Shown in pieces: positions 35,953-46,079 of a stretch of 64,000 nucleotides of DNA. The notes under the pieces are model-generated. The model was not told the origin of the DNA, did no database searches, and saw only the letters and a list, made by a program, of their open reading frames with translations. The position numbers and the translations under genes are program-made. How positions within the stretch are numbered: the stretch's first letter is position 1; each line of letters begins with the position of its first letter. Source of the DNA: Bradyrhizobium diazoefficiens (GTDB taxonomy: Bacteria; Pseudomonadota; Alphaproteobacteria; Rhizobiales; Xanthobacteraceae); contig NZ_JAFCKW010000001.1 in assembly GCF_018129965.1 (NCBI RefSeq), positions 186,001 to 250,000 on the forward strand. The letters run 5' to 3'.

Positions 35953-36540
35953 TCAGAGCCGGCCTTCGCGATCCCGGTCCGGGCCGCCGTCCCGGTCGAA
36001 GCGATCGCCATGCAAGTGGTCCATCATGCGATCCATGTCCCGCTCCATGAAGTGACGGGGCGGGCCGTCCTCGCCGCCGCCGAACGGGCCGCGGTGGCGG
36101 GTCAGCGCGGCGAGGCGCCGCTTCTGGCCCTCATCCAGCGTCTTGTAGAGCGGATCGGCGGCATCGGCGATCTTCTTCAGGGCCGAGGATGTGGCGCCCA
36201 TGTCCTCGGCGTGCTGGCGCAGCCGGGCGACCGGATCCTCCGGCTTGTCGGCATCAGCCTGGATCGCAGTCATGCGCGCATTGGCACGGTCGATGCGCAG
36301 CTTGGCGAAGTCGCGCACGGCAGCCTCGACCGGCGGCCACAGCTTCTCCTGATCGGCATTGAGCTTCAGACCGGCATGGACGGCTGCAATCCGCGCGTCG
36401 AGCATGGCGGCGCGGTCTTCGGGGTTGATGTGCATGTGGCGCATGTGCTCGTGCATCCACGGGCGATGATATTGGGCATAGACCACGCCCGAGCCGGCGA
36501 TGCTGAGCACGGCGATGGCAGCGATGGTGAACTTCCTCAT
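35953..36540 (-). CDS. Spy/CpxP-like periplasmic protein (LTXXQ family)
   Basis: A 195-residue exported protein with a signal peptide ending VVYAQ. The body is helical with two LTxxQ-like segments (LKLNADQEKLWPPVE and LDEGQKRRLAAL), as in the Spy/CpxP chaperone family. Two His/Asp/Met-rich stretches (WMHEHMRHMHINPED and the C-terminal DMDRMMDHLHGDRFDRDGG) could bind metal. Such proteins respond to envelope stress or metals. AGAGGAGAG lies before the start. A perfect 11-bp dyad 58-97 bases upstream is a candidate control site. Confidence 0.85.
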   Translation of the reverse strand: MRKFTIAAIAVLSIAGSGVVYAQYHRPWMHEHMRHMHINPEDRAAMLDARIAAVHAGLKLNADQEKLWPPVEAAVRDFAKLRIDRANARMTAIQADADKPEDPVARLRQHAEDMGATSSALKKIADAADPLYKTLDEGQKRRLAALTRHRGPFGGGEDGPPRHFMERDMDRMMDHLHGDRFDRDGGPDRDREGRL

Positions 36541-36597
36541 GCGAACTCTCCTCTGGAAGATATTCCGAGGATGGGCGCCGCGCGGCTTGTGCGCAAC

Positions 36598-36637
36598 TTA
36601 CATCTTGGACAGAGAGAGCATCCTTACCAAGATGTAA
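36598..36637. promoter_or_regulatory. perfect 11-bp dyad upstream of the Spy-like gene
   Basis: TTACATCTTGG (36598-36608) and CCAAGATGTAA (36627-36637) are exact inverted copies separated by 18 bases. The half-site spacing suggests binding of a dimer to each arm, or a looped pair, on the promoter of the Spy-like gene. Confidence 0.55.
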
Positions 36638-36679
36638 CCCCAGATTTACCTCCAGTCGCAAACAGACATCACGCGCAAC

Positions 36680-36711
36680 AAAAAGGGCTTCCGCGCCCGG
36701 CACGGAAGCCC
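36680..36711 (-). terminator. Rho-independent terminator of the TRAP binding protein gene
   Basis: On the minus strand GGGCTTCCG and CGGAAGCCC form a 9-bp stem with loop TGCCGGGCG and are followed by five T. Confidence 0.9.
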
Positions 36712-36765
36712 CTTCATTCCACGTTTAACGAGACCGGCGGGTCGCGCGCTCAGGTGGTGCCGCTC

Positions 36766-37779
36766 TCAATTGGTGGAGCTCTTGGCTTCCTTCAGGAACT
36801 CGTCGATCAGCGGCTGGCCGACGCGGCCTGCGGCGTCCTTGTAGACCGGCTCCATCGCCTTGCGCATCGCCTCGTCCTGCTCCGGCGTGAGCTTGATGAT
36901 CTCGCTCTTGCCGCTCTTACTGATCTCGGCAAGCGCGTCGTCGTTTTCCTTCTGCGACTGCGCATTGTTGAAGTCGGTGGCTTCCTTCATCGCCTTCGAG
37001 AGCTGGTCGCGGATGTCGGCCGGCAGATCGTCCCAGAACTTCTTGTTCACGATCACGACGTAGCCGATATAGCCGTGATTGGTCTCGGTGATGTACTTCT
37101 GCACCTCGTGCATCTTCTGGGTGTAGATGTTCGACCAGGTGTTCTCCTGGCCGTCCACCACGCCGGTCTGCAGCGCCTGGTAGACTTCCGAGAACGCCAT
37201 CACCTGCGGCAGCGAGCCGAGTGCCTTGAATTGGGCCTGGAGCACGCGCGAGGACTGGATGCGGAACTTGACGCCCTGATAGTCCGCGGGCGCGACCAGC
37301 TTCTTGTTGGCGCTCATCTGCTTGAAGCCGTTGTCCCAATAGGCCAGGCCGGTGATGCCCTTGGAGTCCAGCAGCTTGAGCAGCCGCAATCCCAGCGGCC
37401 CTTCCGTCACCTTCCGCAGCGTCTTCAGGTCGGGCAGGATGTAAGGCAGATCGAACACCTCGAACTCGCGGATGCCGAGCGGGCCGAATTTCGAGTTGGA
37501 CGGCGCCAGCATCTGCACGCTGCCGAGCTGAAGCGCCTCGAGCTCTTCCTTGTCCTTGTAGAGCGACGAGTTCGGGTAGACCTCGATCTTGACCTTGCCG
37601 CCGGTGTACTTCTCGGCGAGTTCCTTGAACTTTTCCGACGCCTTGCCCTTCGGCGTGTCGGTGGCGACGACGTGGCTGAATTTGATGATGATGGGCGATT
37701 GGGCCGATGCCGGCCCGGCGAGCGCCAGCGCTCCGGTCAAAACCGCAACCGATGCCGCAGCCAAAACGAGTTTCCGCAT
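36766..37779 (-). CDS. TRAP transporter solute-binding protein (DctP family)
   Basis: A 337-residue periplasmic binding protein with a signal peptide ending GPASAQ. IIIKFSHVVATDTPKGKAS and GGKVKIEVYPNSSLYKDKEE are typical of DctP. The ligand-binding Arg is in VKFRIQSS, and VVDGQENTWSNIY is another hallmark. It should capture a C4-dicarboxylate or other organic acid for a TRAP permease, but no dctQ or dctM gene adjoins it and a terminator closes the unit. It is therefore an orphan binding protein whose permease is elsewhere. GGAGGAAGC precedes the start. Confidence 0.92.
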   Translation of the reverse strand: MRKLVLAAASVAVLTGALALAGPASAQSPIIIKFSHVVATDTPKGKASEKFKELAEKYTGGKVKIEVYPNSSLYKDKEELEALQLGSVQMLAPSNSKFGPLGIREFEVFDLPYILPDLKTLRKVTEGPLGLRLLKLLDSKGITGLAYWDNGFKQMSANKKLVAPADYQGVKFRIQSSRVLQAQFKALGSLPQVMAFSEVYQALQTGVVDGQENTWSNIYTQKMHEVQKYITETNHGYIGYVVIVNKKFWDDLPADIRDQLSKAMKEATDFNNAQSQKENDDALAEISKSGKSEIIKLTPEQDEAMRKAMEPVYKDAAGRVGQPLIDEFLKEAKSSTN

Positions 37780-37943
37780 GCTTCCTCCAGGCGTCCTTGT
37801 GGGGCACGGACCGCCGGCCCCCAGACTTAAAGTCGAGACTTGAAGGCAGGATTATAGGGAAGCCGGAACCTGCGCCATTGCCCCTTAGCAGGGGGCGGCC
37901 TGCAAAAATGCGGTATCGCGAGGGGGCACGGCCGCCCCGGAGA

Positions 37944-37964
37944 GATGGCGGGCGCCCCGCCATC
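37944..37964 (-). terminator. hairpin after the first large repeat protein
   Basis: GATGGCGGG and CCCGCCATC form a perfect 9-bp stem with loop CGC, 22 bases beyond the stop at 37986. There is no T-tract. Confidence 0.55.
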
Positions 37965-37985
37965 GCTCTTGTCGACTGCGCAAGC

Positions 37986-40900
37986 TCAGCCGTGCAGCGC
38001 CGGGGCGAGCTGGGCCTGCTGCGCCACCGCCGGATCTATGATCAGGGTGCCGCCATGCCCGTCGGAGGACAGCGCAAAATCCGCCGCGCTGTACTGGCCG
38101 AGCAGGCTCAGCGACGCGGTGTGCGTGCCATCGGACACGGTCAGCGTGCCGCCGCTGTTGTCGCCGTTCTGCGCATAGGCGAGCGAGGTGACGCCGTCGC
38201 TGAACAGGATGTCGCCGAGCGCGATGCTGTCGTGGTCCTGCCAGCCGGAGATCGTTCCGGTGAAGCCCAAGGCCTGATCGAGCACCAGGGCGGCATTGAC
38301 ACCGGCGAAGACGACGTCGTCGATGGTGCCGCCGGCATGGACATAGGCGAGCGCGCCCGCGCCGATCGTGGTGTCGTCCGCGCTGCCGCCGGACTGCACG
38401 TGCTGCACGCCGGCCAGCACCGTCGTGCCCGCCGCGCTGCCGTACACATATTGCGCGCCGCCATTGACGATGGTGGCGCTGGCCGAACCCCAGTCGAGCT
38501 GGAAGCCGCCGGCATTGATCGTGGTGCCGGTGGCGAAGCCGTCGGCATAGACGTTCTGCTGACTGCCGGCGTTGACCGTGGTCGCCGACGCGCTGCCGTG
38601 CAGGTACTGGACCGCGCCGTTGGCGATCGTGGTCTGCACCACCGTGCCGTAGACGTTCTGGCTGCCGCCATCCATGGTGGTGTTGATCGCGGTTGCGCCG
38701 GAATAGACGTCCTGCGCGCCGCCATGGATGGTCGTGTCGCTGGCCGTGCCGGCGGCTTCGACGGTCTGCACGCCCGAATTGATCGTCGTCAGGCTCGCCG
38801 AGCCGAACACGTGCTGATTGCCGCCATTGATCGTCGTGGTGATGGTGAAACCCCAGTCGATCTGGAGGCCGCCGGTGTTGATGGTGGTTCCGGTCGCGCT
38901 GCCGTCGATATAGACGTTCTGCTCGCCGCCGGCATTCACCGTGGTCGAGAAGGCGTTGTTGTGGATGTGCTGGAGCCCGCCACTGGCGATCGTGGTCCCG
39001 ATCGCCACGCCGAACACCGTCTGGGTGCCGCCGTCGATGGCGGTATTGGAGGCGACGCCGCCGCCATAGATGTCCTGCTCACCGCCGGTCTCGATCGTGG
39101 TTCCGTCCGCCGAGCCGCCGATCTGGATGTACTGATTGCCTGCGACCACCGCGTTCGATGACAGGCCGTAAACCGACAGCGCGGCGCCCGCGGCCACCAC
39201 CATTCCGTTGGCGGAGCCCTCGAGAACGACTCCCGCGCCGCTCTCGACCTTGATCTCGGAATAGCCGGCGGCGTCCTTGATCCGCCAGATACCGCTCTGG
39301 ACATCGAGCTTCTCGACATCAACCACCGTGCCGAGCAGTGAGCCGGTGCCGTTGCCCGACAGCACGAGCGTGTCCACGCCGTCACCGCCGTCGATCGTCC
39401 CGGTGACGATCGACCCGGTGACGAGATTGATATTGTCGTCGCCCGCGCCAAGCGTGACGTCTCCGATGATGGAGCCGCTGTTGACGAGCGTATCGTTGCC
39501 GCCATCCGTGGCGACGCTGCCGTAAATGCTGCCGGTATTGGTCACGGTGTCGCCGAACGTGCCGACGATCGAGATCGCCTCGCCGTTGTTGCCACGGATC
39601 GTGCCGTCGTTGATGATGGTCGTGACGCCGAAGGCGCTGCCGTCATTGCTGTCGTCGACCGTGATCGCGCGCTGGTCGCTGATGATCAGGCCGCCCACCT
39701 CGTTATGGACCAAGCCGCCGCCGATCGCGAGCGCCTCGTTGAGGCCGTTGGCGGCGCTGACCAGGCCGACCGCCTTGATCGTGCCGAAATTGTCGATCGA
39801 GACCAGGCCGTCGACGTCGATGCCGTCGGCATCCGCGCCGCTGACCGTCGTGCCGGTGATGGTACCGCGGTTGGTCACGGTCGTGGTCGTGTTGGCGGCG
39901 GTGTCCATGTTGATGCCGGAACCGCTCCGTCCGATGATCGTGCCGTCGTTGGTGACGGTGATCGGCTGGTCGCCGGTGATGCCGTGGCGCGCACCGTCGA
40001 TGATGCCGCCGGCGAAGTTGTTGACCACGCCGCCGGTGTTGACCGACTGGAAATCGATTCCGTCATTGCCGCTCGACGCAGTGGAAGCGTTATGGCTGAC
40101 GATCTGGCCGTAATTGTTGATGGTGGCGTTGGCGCCGGCCCGGATCGCGTCGGCATCGGCCGCCGAGATCAAGCCGGTGGCCGCGTTGTTGATGACGGTG
40201 TGCACGCCGCTCGAATTGATGTCGTCCAGATCGAGCGCCTGGCCGGAATTGCTGCCCGTCCCGGTCGAGGAGATCGTGCCTTCGTTGCTGACCGTGAAGG
40301 TGCCGCTGGTGCCGGCGACGAGGTTCGAGATCTTCACCGCGTCCTTTGTCGCGGTGATGGTCGCTCCGGACTCGTTGTGGATGGTGACGCTGCCGCTGGC
40401 CGACCCGCTGGTATAGATCGCGCGGCTCGTGCCGGTGATGGTGCCGAAATTGTCCACGAGCGCGCCGGGCGAGGTGCTGCCACCGATCCAGGTCACCGGG
40501 GTCGAGCCGGACAGGGTCGCGCCGGCGAGGACGGTAAGATGGTCGTTGTTCGCCAGCGTGATCGGGGTCGACGAGTTGCTGGAGACCAGGGTGCCGTCGT
40601 CATTGAGGATGGTGCCGGTGGCCGTCGCGGTGCCGATCGTGACCGTCGTGTTTGGATTGCTGGCGTTCGTCAGCGTCAGCGTGAAGCTCTCGTCGGGTTC
40701 CGCGGTGGTGTCGCCGGAAATCGTGATGGTCACGGTCGCCGAGGACGCGCCGTCCGCGATGCTGCCGCTGAAGGTCGATGCCGGCAGCGTGCCGCCGAAA
40801 TCGGCCGCATTGGTGGTGCCGGCTGCGAAGGCGCCGGAGAAGCTGAGCACTCCGGAGGTGCCGCCGGAGCGCACCACCGTGAACGTCATGGTCTTGGTGC

Positions 40901-41585
40901 CGCTGTCGCCCTCGGCGACGGAGACGTTCGCCGGCGAGAACGAGATCGTCTGCGCGGCGGGCGCGGCCACGGTGAAGGCGGTGGTCGGGAACGGGGCGTC
41001 CGGGGCGATGCCGTCGGTGCTCTGGTCGCCGCTGCCGTTCTGGGTGAGCCAGTTCGCCGTGTTGCCGATCGCGGCGAGGTAATCGGCGAAGCTGGTGAAG
41101 CCCGAGCGCGGCCCGTTGTAGCCGACGATGTCGAGGCCGCCGGTGAAACTGACAGCAGTCTGGCCGGCGACGAGGCCGGTTCCCGTCAGCGTGCCGTCGC
41201 TAGTGCTGTAGCCGACGTTGGAGATCGCGGCGAGGAAGGTCGGCGAGGTCGAGGAGCCGACATAGGCGTAGACCACCTCGCTGTCGTTGGACAGGCCGGT
41301 GTTGGTGGTGTCCGTGAAGGCGACGCTGCCGGCGCTGGTGCCGAACGTGCCCTTGCTGATGTTGTTGATGTCGATGACGGTGCCGGCGGCGATCGCGCTG
41401 GTGGCGGTCCAGGCGATCGTGCTTTCGGCCTTGCTGCCGGTCGCGAAGCTGGTTCCGTTCCAGTTGGTGTCGGTGAAGTTGATCACCGTCCCCTGCGGGA
41501 TGTCGGTCAGGGCGACAAAGGACAGATTGTCGTTGCCGTCACCGTTGAAACCGGTGAAGGCGATCGAACCAGCAGAAAGGGGCAT
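37986..41585 (-). CDS. large secreted repeat protein with AIDA-type repeats
   Basis: A 1199-residue acidic, Gly/Thr/Ser-rich protein with few Cys or basic residues and no N-terminal signal peptide. Regions in order: an N-terminal domain (1-205, MPLSAGSIAFTGFNGDGNDN), a Calx-beta domain (about 210-328), a beta-helix-like stretch rich in GTITG and NxGTI turns (about 335-815), about 15 AIDA-type repeats of 16-20 residues ending in the T-T-I-x-x-G-G-x-Q pattern (about 820-1090), and a C-terminal domain shared with the protein at 41762. No autotransporter barrel is present. Type I secretion with a C-terminal signal is likely, though no ABC exporter is nearby. It probably acts as an adhesin or matrix protein. 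Confidence 0.85.
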   Translation of the reverse strand: MPLSAGSIAFTGFNGDGNDNLSFVALTDIPQGTVINFTDTNWNGTSFATGSKAESTIAWTATSAIAAGTVIDINNISKGTFGTSAGSVAFTDTTNTGLSNDSEVVYAYVGSSTSPTFLAAISNVGYSTSDGTLTGTGLVAGQTAVSFTGGLDIVGYNGPRSGFTSFADYLAAIGNTANWLTQNGSGDQSTDGIAPDAPFPTTAFTVAAPAAQTISFSPANVSVAEGDSGTKTMTFTVVRSGGTSGVLSFSGAFAAGTTNAADFGGTLPASTFSGSIADGASSATVTITISGDTTAEPDESFTLTLTNASNPNTTVTIGTATATGTILNDDGTLVSSNSSTPITLANNDHLTVLAGATLSGSTPVTWIGGSTSPGALVDNFGTITGTSRAIYTSGSASGSVTIHNESGATITATKDAVKISNLVAGTSGTFTVSNEGTISSTGTGSNSGQALDLDDINSSGVHTVINNAATGLISAADADAIRAGANATINNYGQIVSHNASTASSGNDGIDFQSVNTGGVVNNFAGGIIDGARHGITGDQPITVTNDGTIIGRSGSGINMDTAANTTTTVTNRGTITGTTVSGADADGIDVDGLVSIDNFGTIKAVGLVSAANGLNEALAIGGGLVHNEVGGLIISDQRAITVDDSNDGSAFGVTTIINDGTIRGNNGEAISIVGTFGDTVTNTGSIYGSVATDGGNDTLVNSGSIIGDVTLGAGDDNINLVTGSIVTGTIDGGDGVDTLVLSGNGTGSLLGTVVDVEKLDVQSGIWRIKDAAGYSEIKVESGAGVVLEGSANGMVVAAGAALSVYGLSSNAVVAGNQYIQIGGSADGTTIETGGEQDIYGGGVASNTAIDGGTQTVFGVAIGTTIASGGLQHIHNNAFSTTVNAGGEQNVYIDGSATGTTINTGGLQIDWGFTITTTINGGNQHVFGSASLTTINSGVQTVEAAGTASDTTIHGGAQDVYSGATAINTTMDGGSQNVYGTVVQTTIANGAVQYLHGSASATTVNAGSQQNVYADGFATGTTINAGGFQLDWGSASATIVNGGAQYVYGSAAGTTVLAGVQHVQSGGSADDTTIGAGALAYVHAGGTIDDVVFAGVNAALVLDQALGFTGTISGWQDHDSIALGDILFSDGVTSLAYAQNGDNSGGTLTVSDGTHTASLSLLGQYSAADFALSSDGHGGTLIIDPAVAQQAQLAPALHG

Positions 41586-41639
41586 TCCAAATTCTCCAGC
41601 AGCGGGACAAGGCGCGCGACGCCGCTGGTTAATGGGAGG

Positions 41640-41656
41640 TTAACATGACATGTTAA
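41640..41656. promoter_or_regulatory. 17-bp perfect palindrome in an AT-rich promoter
   Basis: TTAACATG-A-CATGTTAA lies 55-71 bases upstream of the large repeat protein start in an unusually AT-rich stretch. The second repeat gene also has TTAACAT in its AT-rich upstream region. A shared regulator is possible. Confidence 0.5.
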
Positions 41657-41705
41657 TAACATATTTGTTGCGATATACCACCATATGACGGGATTGCCCC
41701 CCAAC

Positions 41706-41731
41706 GAAAACGCGGCGCCAAAGGCGCCGCG
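41706..41731 (-). terminator. Rho-independent terminator of the second repeat gene
   Basis: CGCGGCGCC and GGCGCCGCG form a perfect 9-bp stem around a three-base loop; on the minus strand it is followed by TTTTCGTTGG. It is nearly identical to the terminator after leuA at 44346. Confidence 0.85.
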
Positions 41732-41761
41732 CTTGACCGGTCAGCCGTGAAGGGCGGCCCT

Positions 41762-44188
41762 TTAGCCGTGCAGCGCCGGCGCGAGTTGAGCCTGCTGCGC
41801 GACCGCCGGATCGGAGATCAGGGTGCCGCCATGCCCGTCCGAGGACAGGCCGAAGTCGGCCGCGCCGTATTGGCCGAGCAGATGCAGCGTCGCAGTGTGC
41901 GTGCCGTCCGACACGCTCAACGAACCGCCGCCGTTGCCCTCGTTCTGCAAATAGACCAGCGACGTTATGCCATCGCTGAACTGAATGTCGCCCAGATCGA
42001 TGTAGTCGTTCGCCTGCCAGCCGGAGATCGTTCCGGTCAGCGCCGACGATCGATCGAGCCCGAGGATGGCATAGGGACCTGCAAAGGTGACACCGTCCAT
42101 CGCGCCGCCATCGTGGACATAAGCGAGCTGTCCGGTGCCGATGGTGGTGTCGATCGCCAGACCGCCCGATTGGACATGCTGACTGCCGGCCGTGACCGTC
42201 GTGTCGGTGGCGGTGCCATAAACGTATTGAGTGCCACCGCTGATCGTGGTGCCGGTGGCGGCGCCCCAATCGATCTGATAGCCGCCGGCATTGATCGTCG
42301 TGCCGGTCGTCGTCCCGTCGGCATAGACATTCTGCTGGCCGCCGGCGTTGATGATGGTGGTCGTCGCAGCGCCGTGGAGATACTGGATCGCACCATGGCC
42401 GAGCGTGGTCTGGTTCGCCGCACCATAGACGAGCTGGCTGCCGCCGTCCATCGTGGTGCCCGTCGCAGTGCCGCCGCCGTAGACGTCCTGCTCGCCACCG
42501 TGGATCGTCGTGAGGCTGACTGCACCGCCGCTCTCGACCACCTGCCCGCCCGAATTGATGACCGTGCTGTCGGCCGTGCCGAACACGAATTGCTGACCGC
42601 CGTCGAGCGTCGTCGTGCTCGCCGCACCCCAATCCTGCTGGACGCCGCCGGCGTTCAGCGCGGTGACGGTGGCCGTACCGTTCGCATAGATGTTCTGCAG
42701 GCCGCCGCTGTTCACGGTCGTGTGGGCGGCGTGACCGTAGATCAACTGGACTTGGCCGCTGCCGATCGTGGTCTGATCGGCCGATTCATAGACGGGCTGG
42801 TTGCCGGCCGCGTCGAGCACGGCGTTGGTCGCAGCGCTTGTCGCGGTGAAGCCGGCCGAATTGGTGGTCCCGACACGGATCTGACGCCCGTCGTCCACCG
42901 GCCGCACGAGATAGGTGGCGCCGGTCGCCCCGGTGATGTTGTTCCAGGTGCCGTTGATCAGCACCTGCCACTGATAGGACACCACATCCTGGTTCGGATT
43001 GGCGGCAAGGGTCTGTCCCTCCTGAGCGCTGCCGGTCACCGACACCACGAGCGGCGTGGGCAAGGTCAGCTTGAAGATCGTACCGGCATTGTTGGCGCCG
43101 CCAAGCACCGTGGTGCCGTAGAGAGCACCGGAAGCATCCATGATCAGGCCGCCGAACGGAGCGCTGCCGTTCGCGCCATTGAAGACGGCGAGCGTGATCG
43201 GTGTGCTGGCGTAGACCCCGTTGATCATTGCAATCTCGTAGACGGAGCCGTTTCCATTCGGACCGCTGTTGGCCGTCCCGTAGAGGTTCCCGGCCGCATC
43301 CATCAGCGAGATGTGGTTGGCGCCGCTGGTGAGGCTGACCAGGGTCGTGACAGCGCCATAGCCGCTCGCGGTCTTGGCGATCTCGAACACCGTGCCATGA
43401 CCGTAGGCGCCGCCGGAGCCCGTGGTGCCGAACAGATTGCCGTCCGCATCCAATAAGAGATTGGAGCCCGGAGAGCTTCCGTTCACGCCGTCGAAGCTGT
43501 AAATGACGGTTGGCGTATTCGCATAGCCGGTCGCGGTCTTGGCGATCTCATAAACCGTGCCTTTATTGTTTTCGCCGCCGTCCTGGGTCGTGCCCAACAG
43601 ATTGCCGAAGCTGTCGATCATCAGCTCGGGGGTCGAGTAACTGGTGATTCCGGTGCCGTATGAGGCCACGATCGTCGTCGGGGCGCTAGCATAGCCGTTG
43701 GCGGTCTTGGCCAGCTCGTACACGACTCCCGCACCGTTGGGCCCTCCGGTCGCGGTTCCGAACAGATTGCCGGCGGCATCGATCACGATGTCACCGCTGG
43801 TGGGATGGCTGCTGCTGGTGAAGCCGTACAGGATGGTCTGCGTGTAGCCGGTGCTGGTCTTGACGAGTTCGAACAGCTCACCGTAGCCGTTCGGGCCGCC
43901 TCCGTAGGTATCGCCGAACAAATTGCCGTCGGCGTCCGTCACGAGATCCGGAATGACTCCAGCGCCGTTGTCAAAGTCGAACTTGACCAGGCTCGTCGGA
44001 GTGCTGGCGTAACCATTGCCGGTCGCCGCGAGCTCGAAAACTCCGCCATAGGGGGAACCGCCCGAAGAACTATTGGATAACGTACCAAATAGATTGCCGG
44101 CCGCATCCATCAGCAGCGCGCCGCGCGGATTGTCTCCAACCCCAGAGAGGGAGTTATTGAAGCTGTAAAGGATCGTCAGACTGGTCAT
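41762..44188 (-). CDS. large secreted repeat protein: GloVer-type and AIDA-type repeats
   Basis: An 808-residue protein started at ATG 44188 (MTSLTILYSFNN), with GGAGG six bases upstream; the frame is open to 44266. Residues 1-370 consist of about eight propeller-like repeats with the pattern D-A-x-G-N-L-F-G-T (the choice-of-anchor GloVer type). A short Ig-like domain (about 375-455, YQWQVLINGTWNNITGATG) follows. About 13 AIDA-type repeats (470-700) and a C-terminal domain ending DPAVAQQAQLAPALHG come last. The last two parts match the protein encoded downstream at 37986, so the genes are partial paralogues. There is no signal peptide and no barrel. A secreted surface protein is likely. Confidence 0.85.
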   Translation of the reverse strand: MTSLTILYSFNNSLSGVGDNPRGALLMDAAGNLFGTLSNSSSGGSPYGGVFELAATGNGYASTPTSLVKFDFDNGAGVIPDLVTDADGNLFGDTYGGGPNGYGELFELVKTSTGYTQTILYGFTSSSHPTSGDIVIDAAGNLFGTATGGPNGAGVVYELAKTANGYASAPTTIVASYGTGITSYSTPELMIDSFGNLLGTTQDGGENNKGTVYEIAKTATGYANTPTVIYSFDGVNGSSPGSNLLLDADGNLFGTTGSGGAYGHGTVFEIAKTASGYGAVTTLVSLTSGANHISLMDAAGNLYGTANSGPNGNGSVYEIAMINGVYASTPITLAVFNGANGSAPFGGLIMDASGALYGTTVLGGANNAGTIFKLTLPTPLVVSVTGSAQEGQTLAANPNQDVVSYQWQVLINGTWNNITGATGATYLVRPVDDGRQIRVGTTNSAGFTATSAATNAVLDAAGNQPVYESADQTTIGSGQVQLIYGHAAHTTVNSGGLQNIYANGTATVTALNAGGVQQDWGAASTTTLDGGQQFVFGTADSTVINSGGQVVESGGAVSLTTIHGGEQDVYGGGTATGTTMDGGSQLVYGAANQTTLGHGAIQYLHGAATTTIINAGGQQNVYADGTTTGTTINAGGYQIDWGAATGTTISGGTQYVYGTATDTTVTAGSQHVQSGGLAIDTTIGTGQLAYVHDGGAMDGVTFAGPYAILGLDRSSALTGTISGWQANDYIDLGDIQFSDGITSLVYLQNEGNGGGSLSVSDGTHTATLHLLGQYGAADFGLSSDGHGGTLISDPAVAQQAQLAPALHG

Positions 44189-44345
44189 CGATGCCTCCAT
44201 GAGCGCGGACGCGCGTGCTGCTGTCTCAGGTGCATGGGTGATCGGGACTCGTCCTGAGCGCCCCAAGGAATGATATTTTAATGTTAATTTATGTTATAAG
44301 TTATGTGAAACTTTGAGTTGTGCCCTTGTCGGCGTAGGACAAACG

Positions 44346-44370
44346 AAAACGCGGCACCAGGGGCGCCGCG
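44346..44370 (-). terminator. Rho-independent terminator of leuA
   Basis: GCGGCACC (44351-44358) and GGCGCCGC (44362-44369) form an 8-bp stem around AGG; on the minus strand it runs into GTTTTCGTTT. It is 31 bases beyond the leuA stop. Confidence 0.85.
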
Positions 44371-44400
44371 TTTCCGCCGATCAGCCTTGCGAACGAAGCC

Positions 44401-45963
<1,563 letters not shown>

Positions 45964-46034
45964 TGTCGAATTTCCTTTTGAGCTTTCGCGCCGTTCAATG
46001 TCCGGGCGCTTGAGGTGTCCGGTGATCTCGACCA

Positions 46035-46079
46035 ACCCCTGAGCGCCCAGGCGCGTTGCGCCCAGCCGGCCCTCAGGGG
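46035..46079 (-). promoter_or_regulatory. hairpin overlapping the leu leader stop codon
   Basis: CCCCTGAG (minus strand, 46079-46072) pairs with CTCAGGGG (46042-46035); the loop contains a nested GGGCGC/GCGCC hairpin. The outer stem includes the leader stop codon, so ribosome position on the leucine codons would decide whether it can form. No T-tract follows directly. Confidence 0.5.

Noticed and set aside
35836..37830. A 664-codon plus-strand frame
   Set aside because: It is antisense to the Spy-like and DctP genes, which have signal peptides, ribosome-binding sites and family motifs. It also crosses two terminators.
38300..39130. Regular short DNA repeats that resemble a CRISPR array at first sight
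   Set aside because: The period varies (about 48-60 bases), the sequences are degenerate and in frame, and they encode the AIDA-type protein repeats.
39705..41648. A 647-codon open frame antisense to the first repeat protein (and a similar one at 41747-43456)
   Set aside because: Both are rich in Arg, Gly, Asp and Ala and arise from the GC bias of the opposite strand. The minus-strand frames show real domains and repeats.
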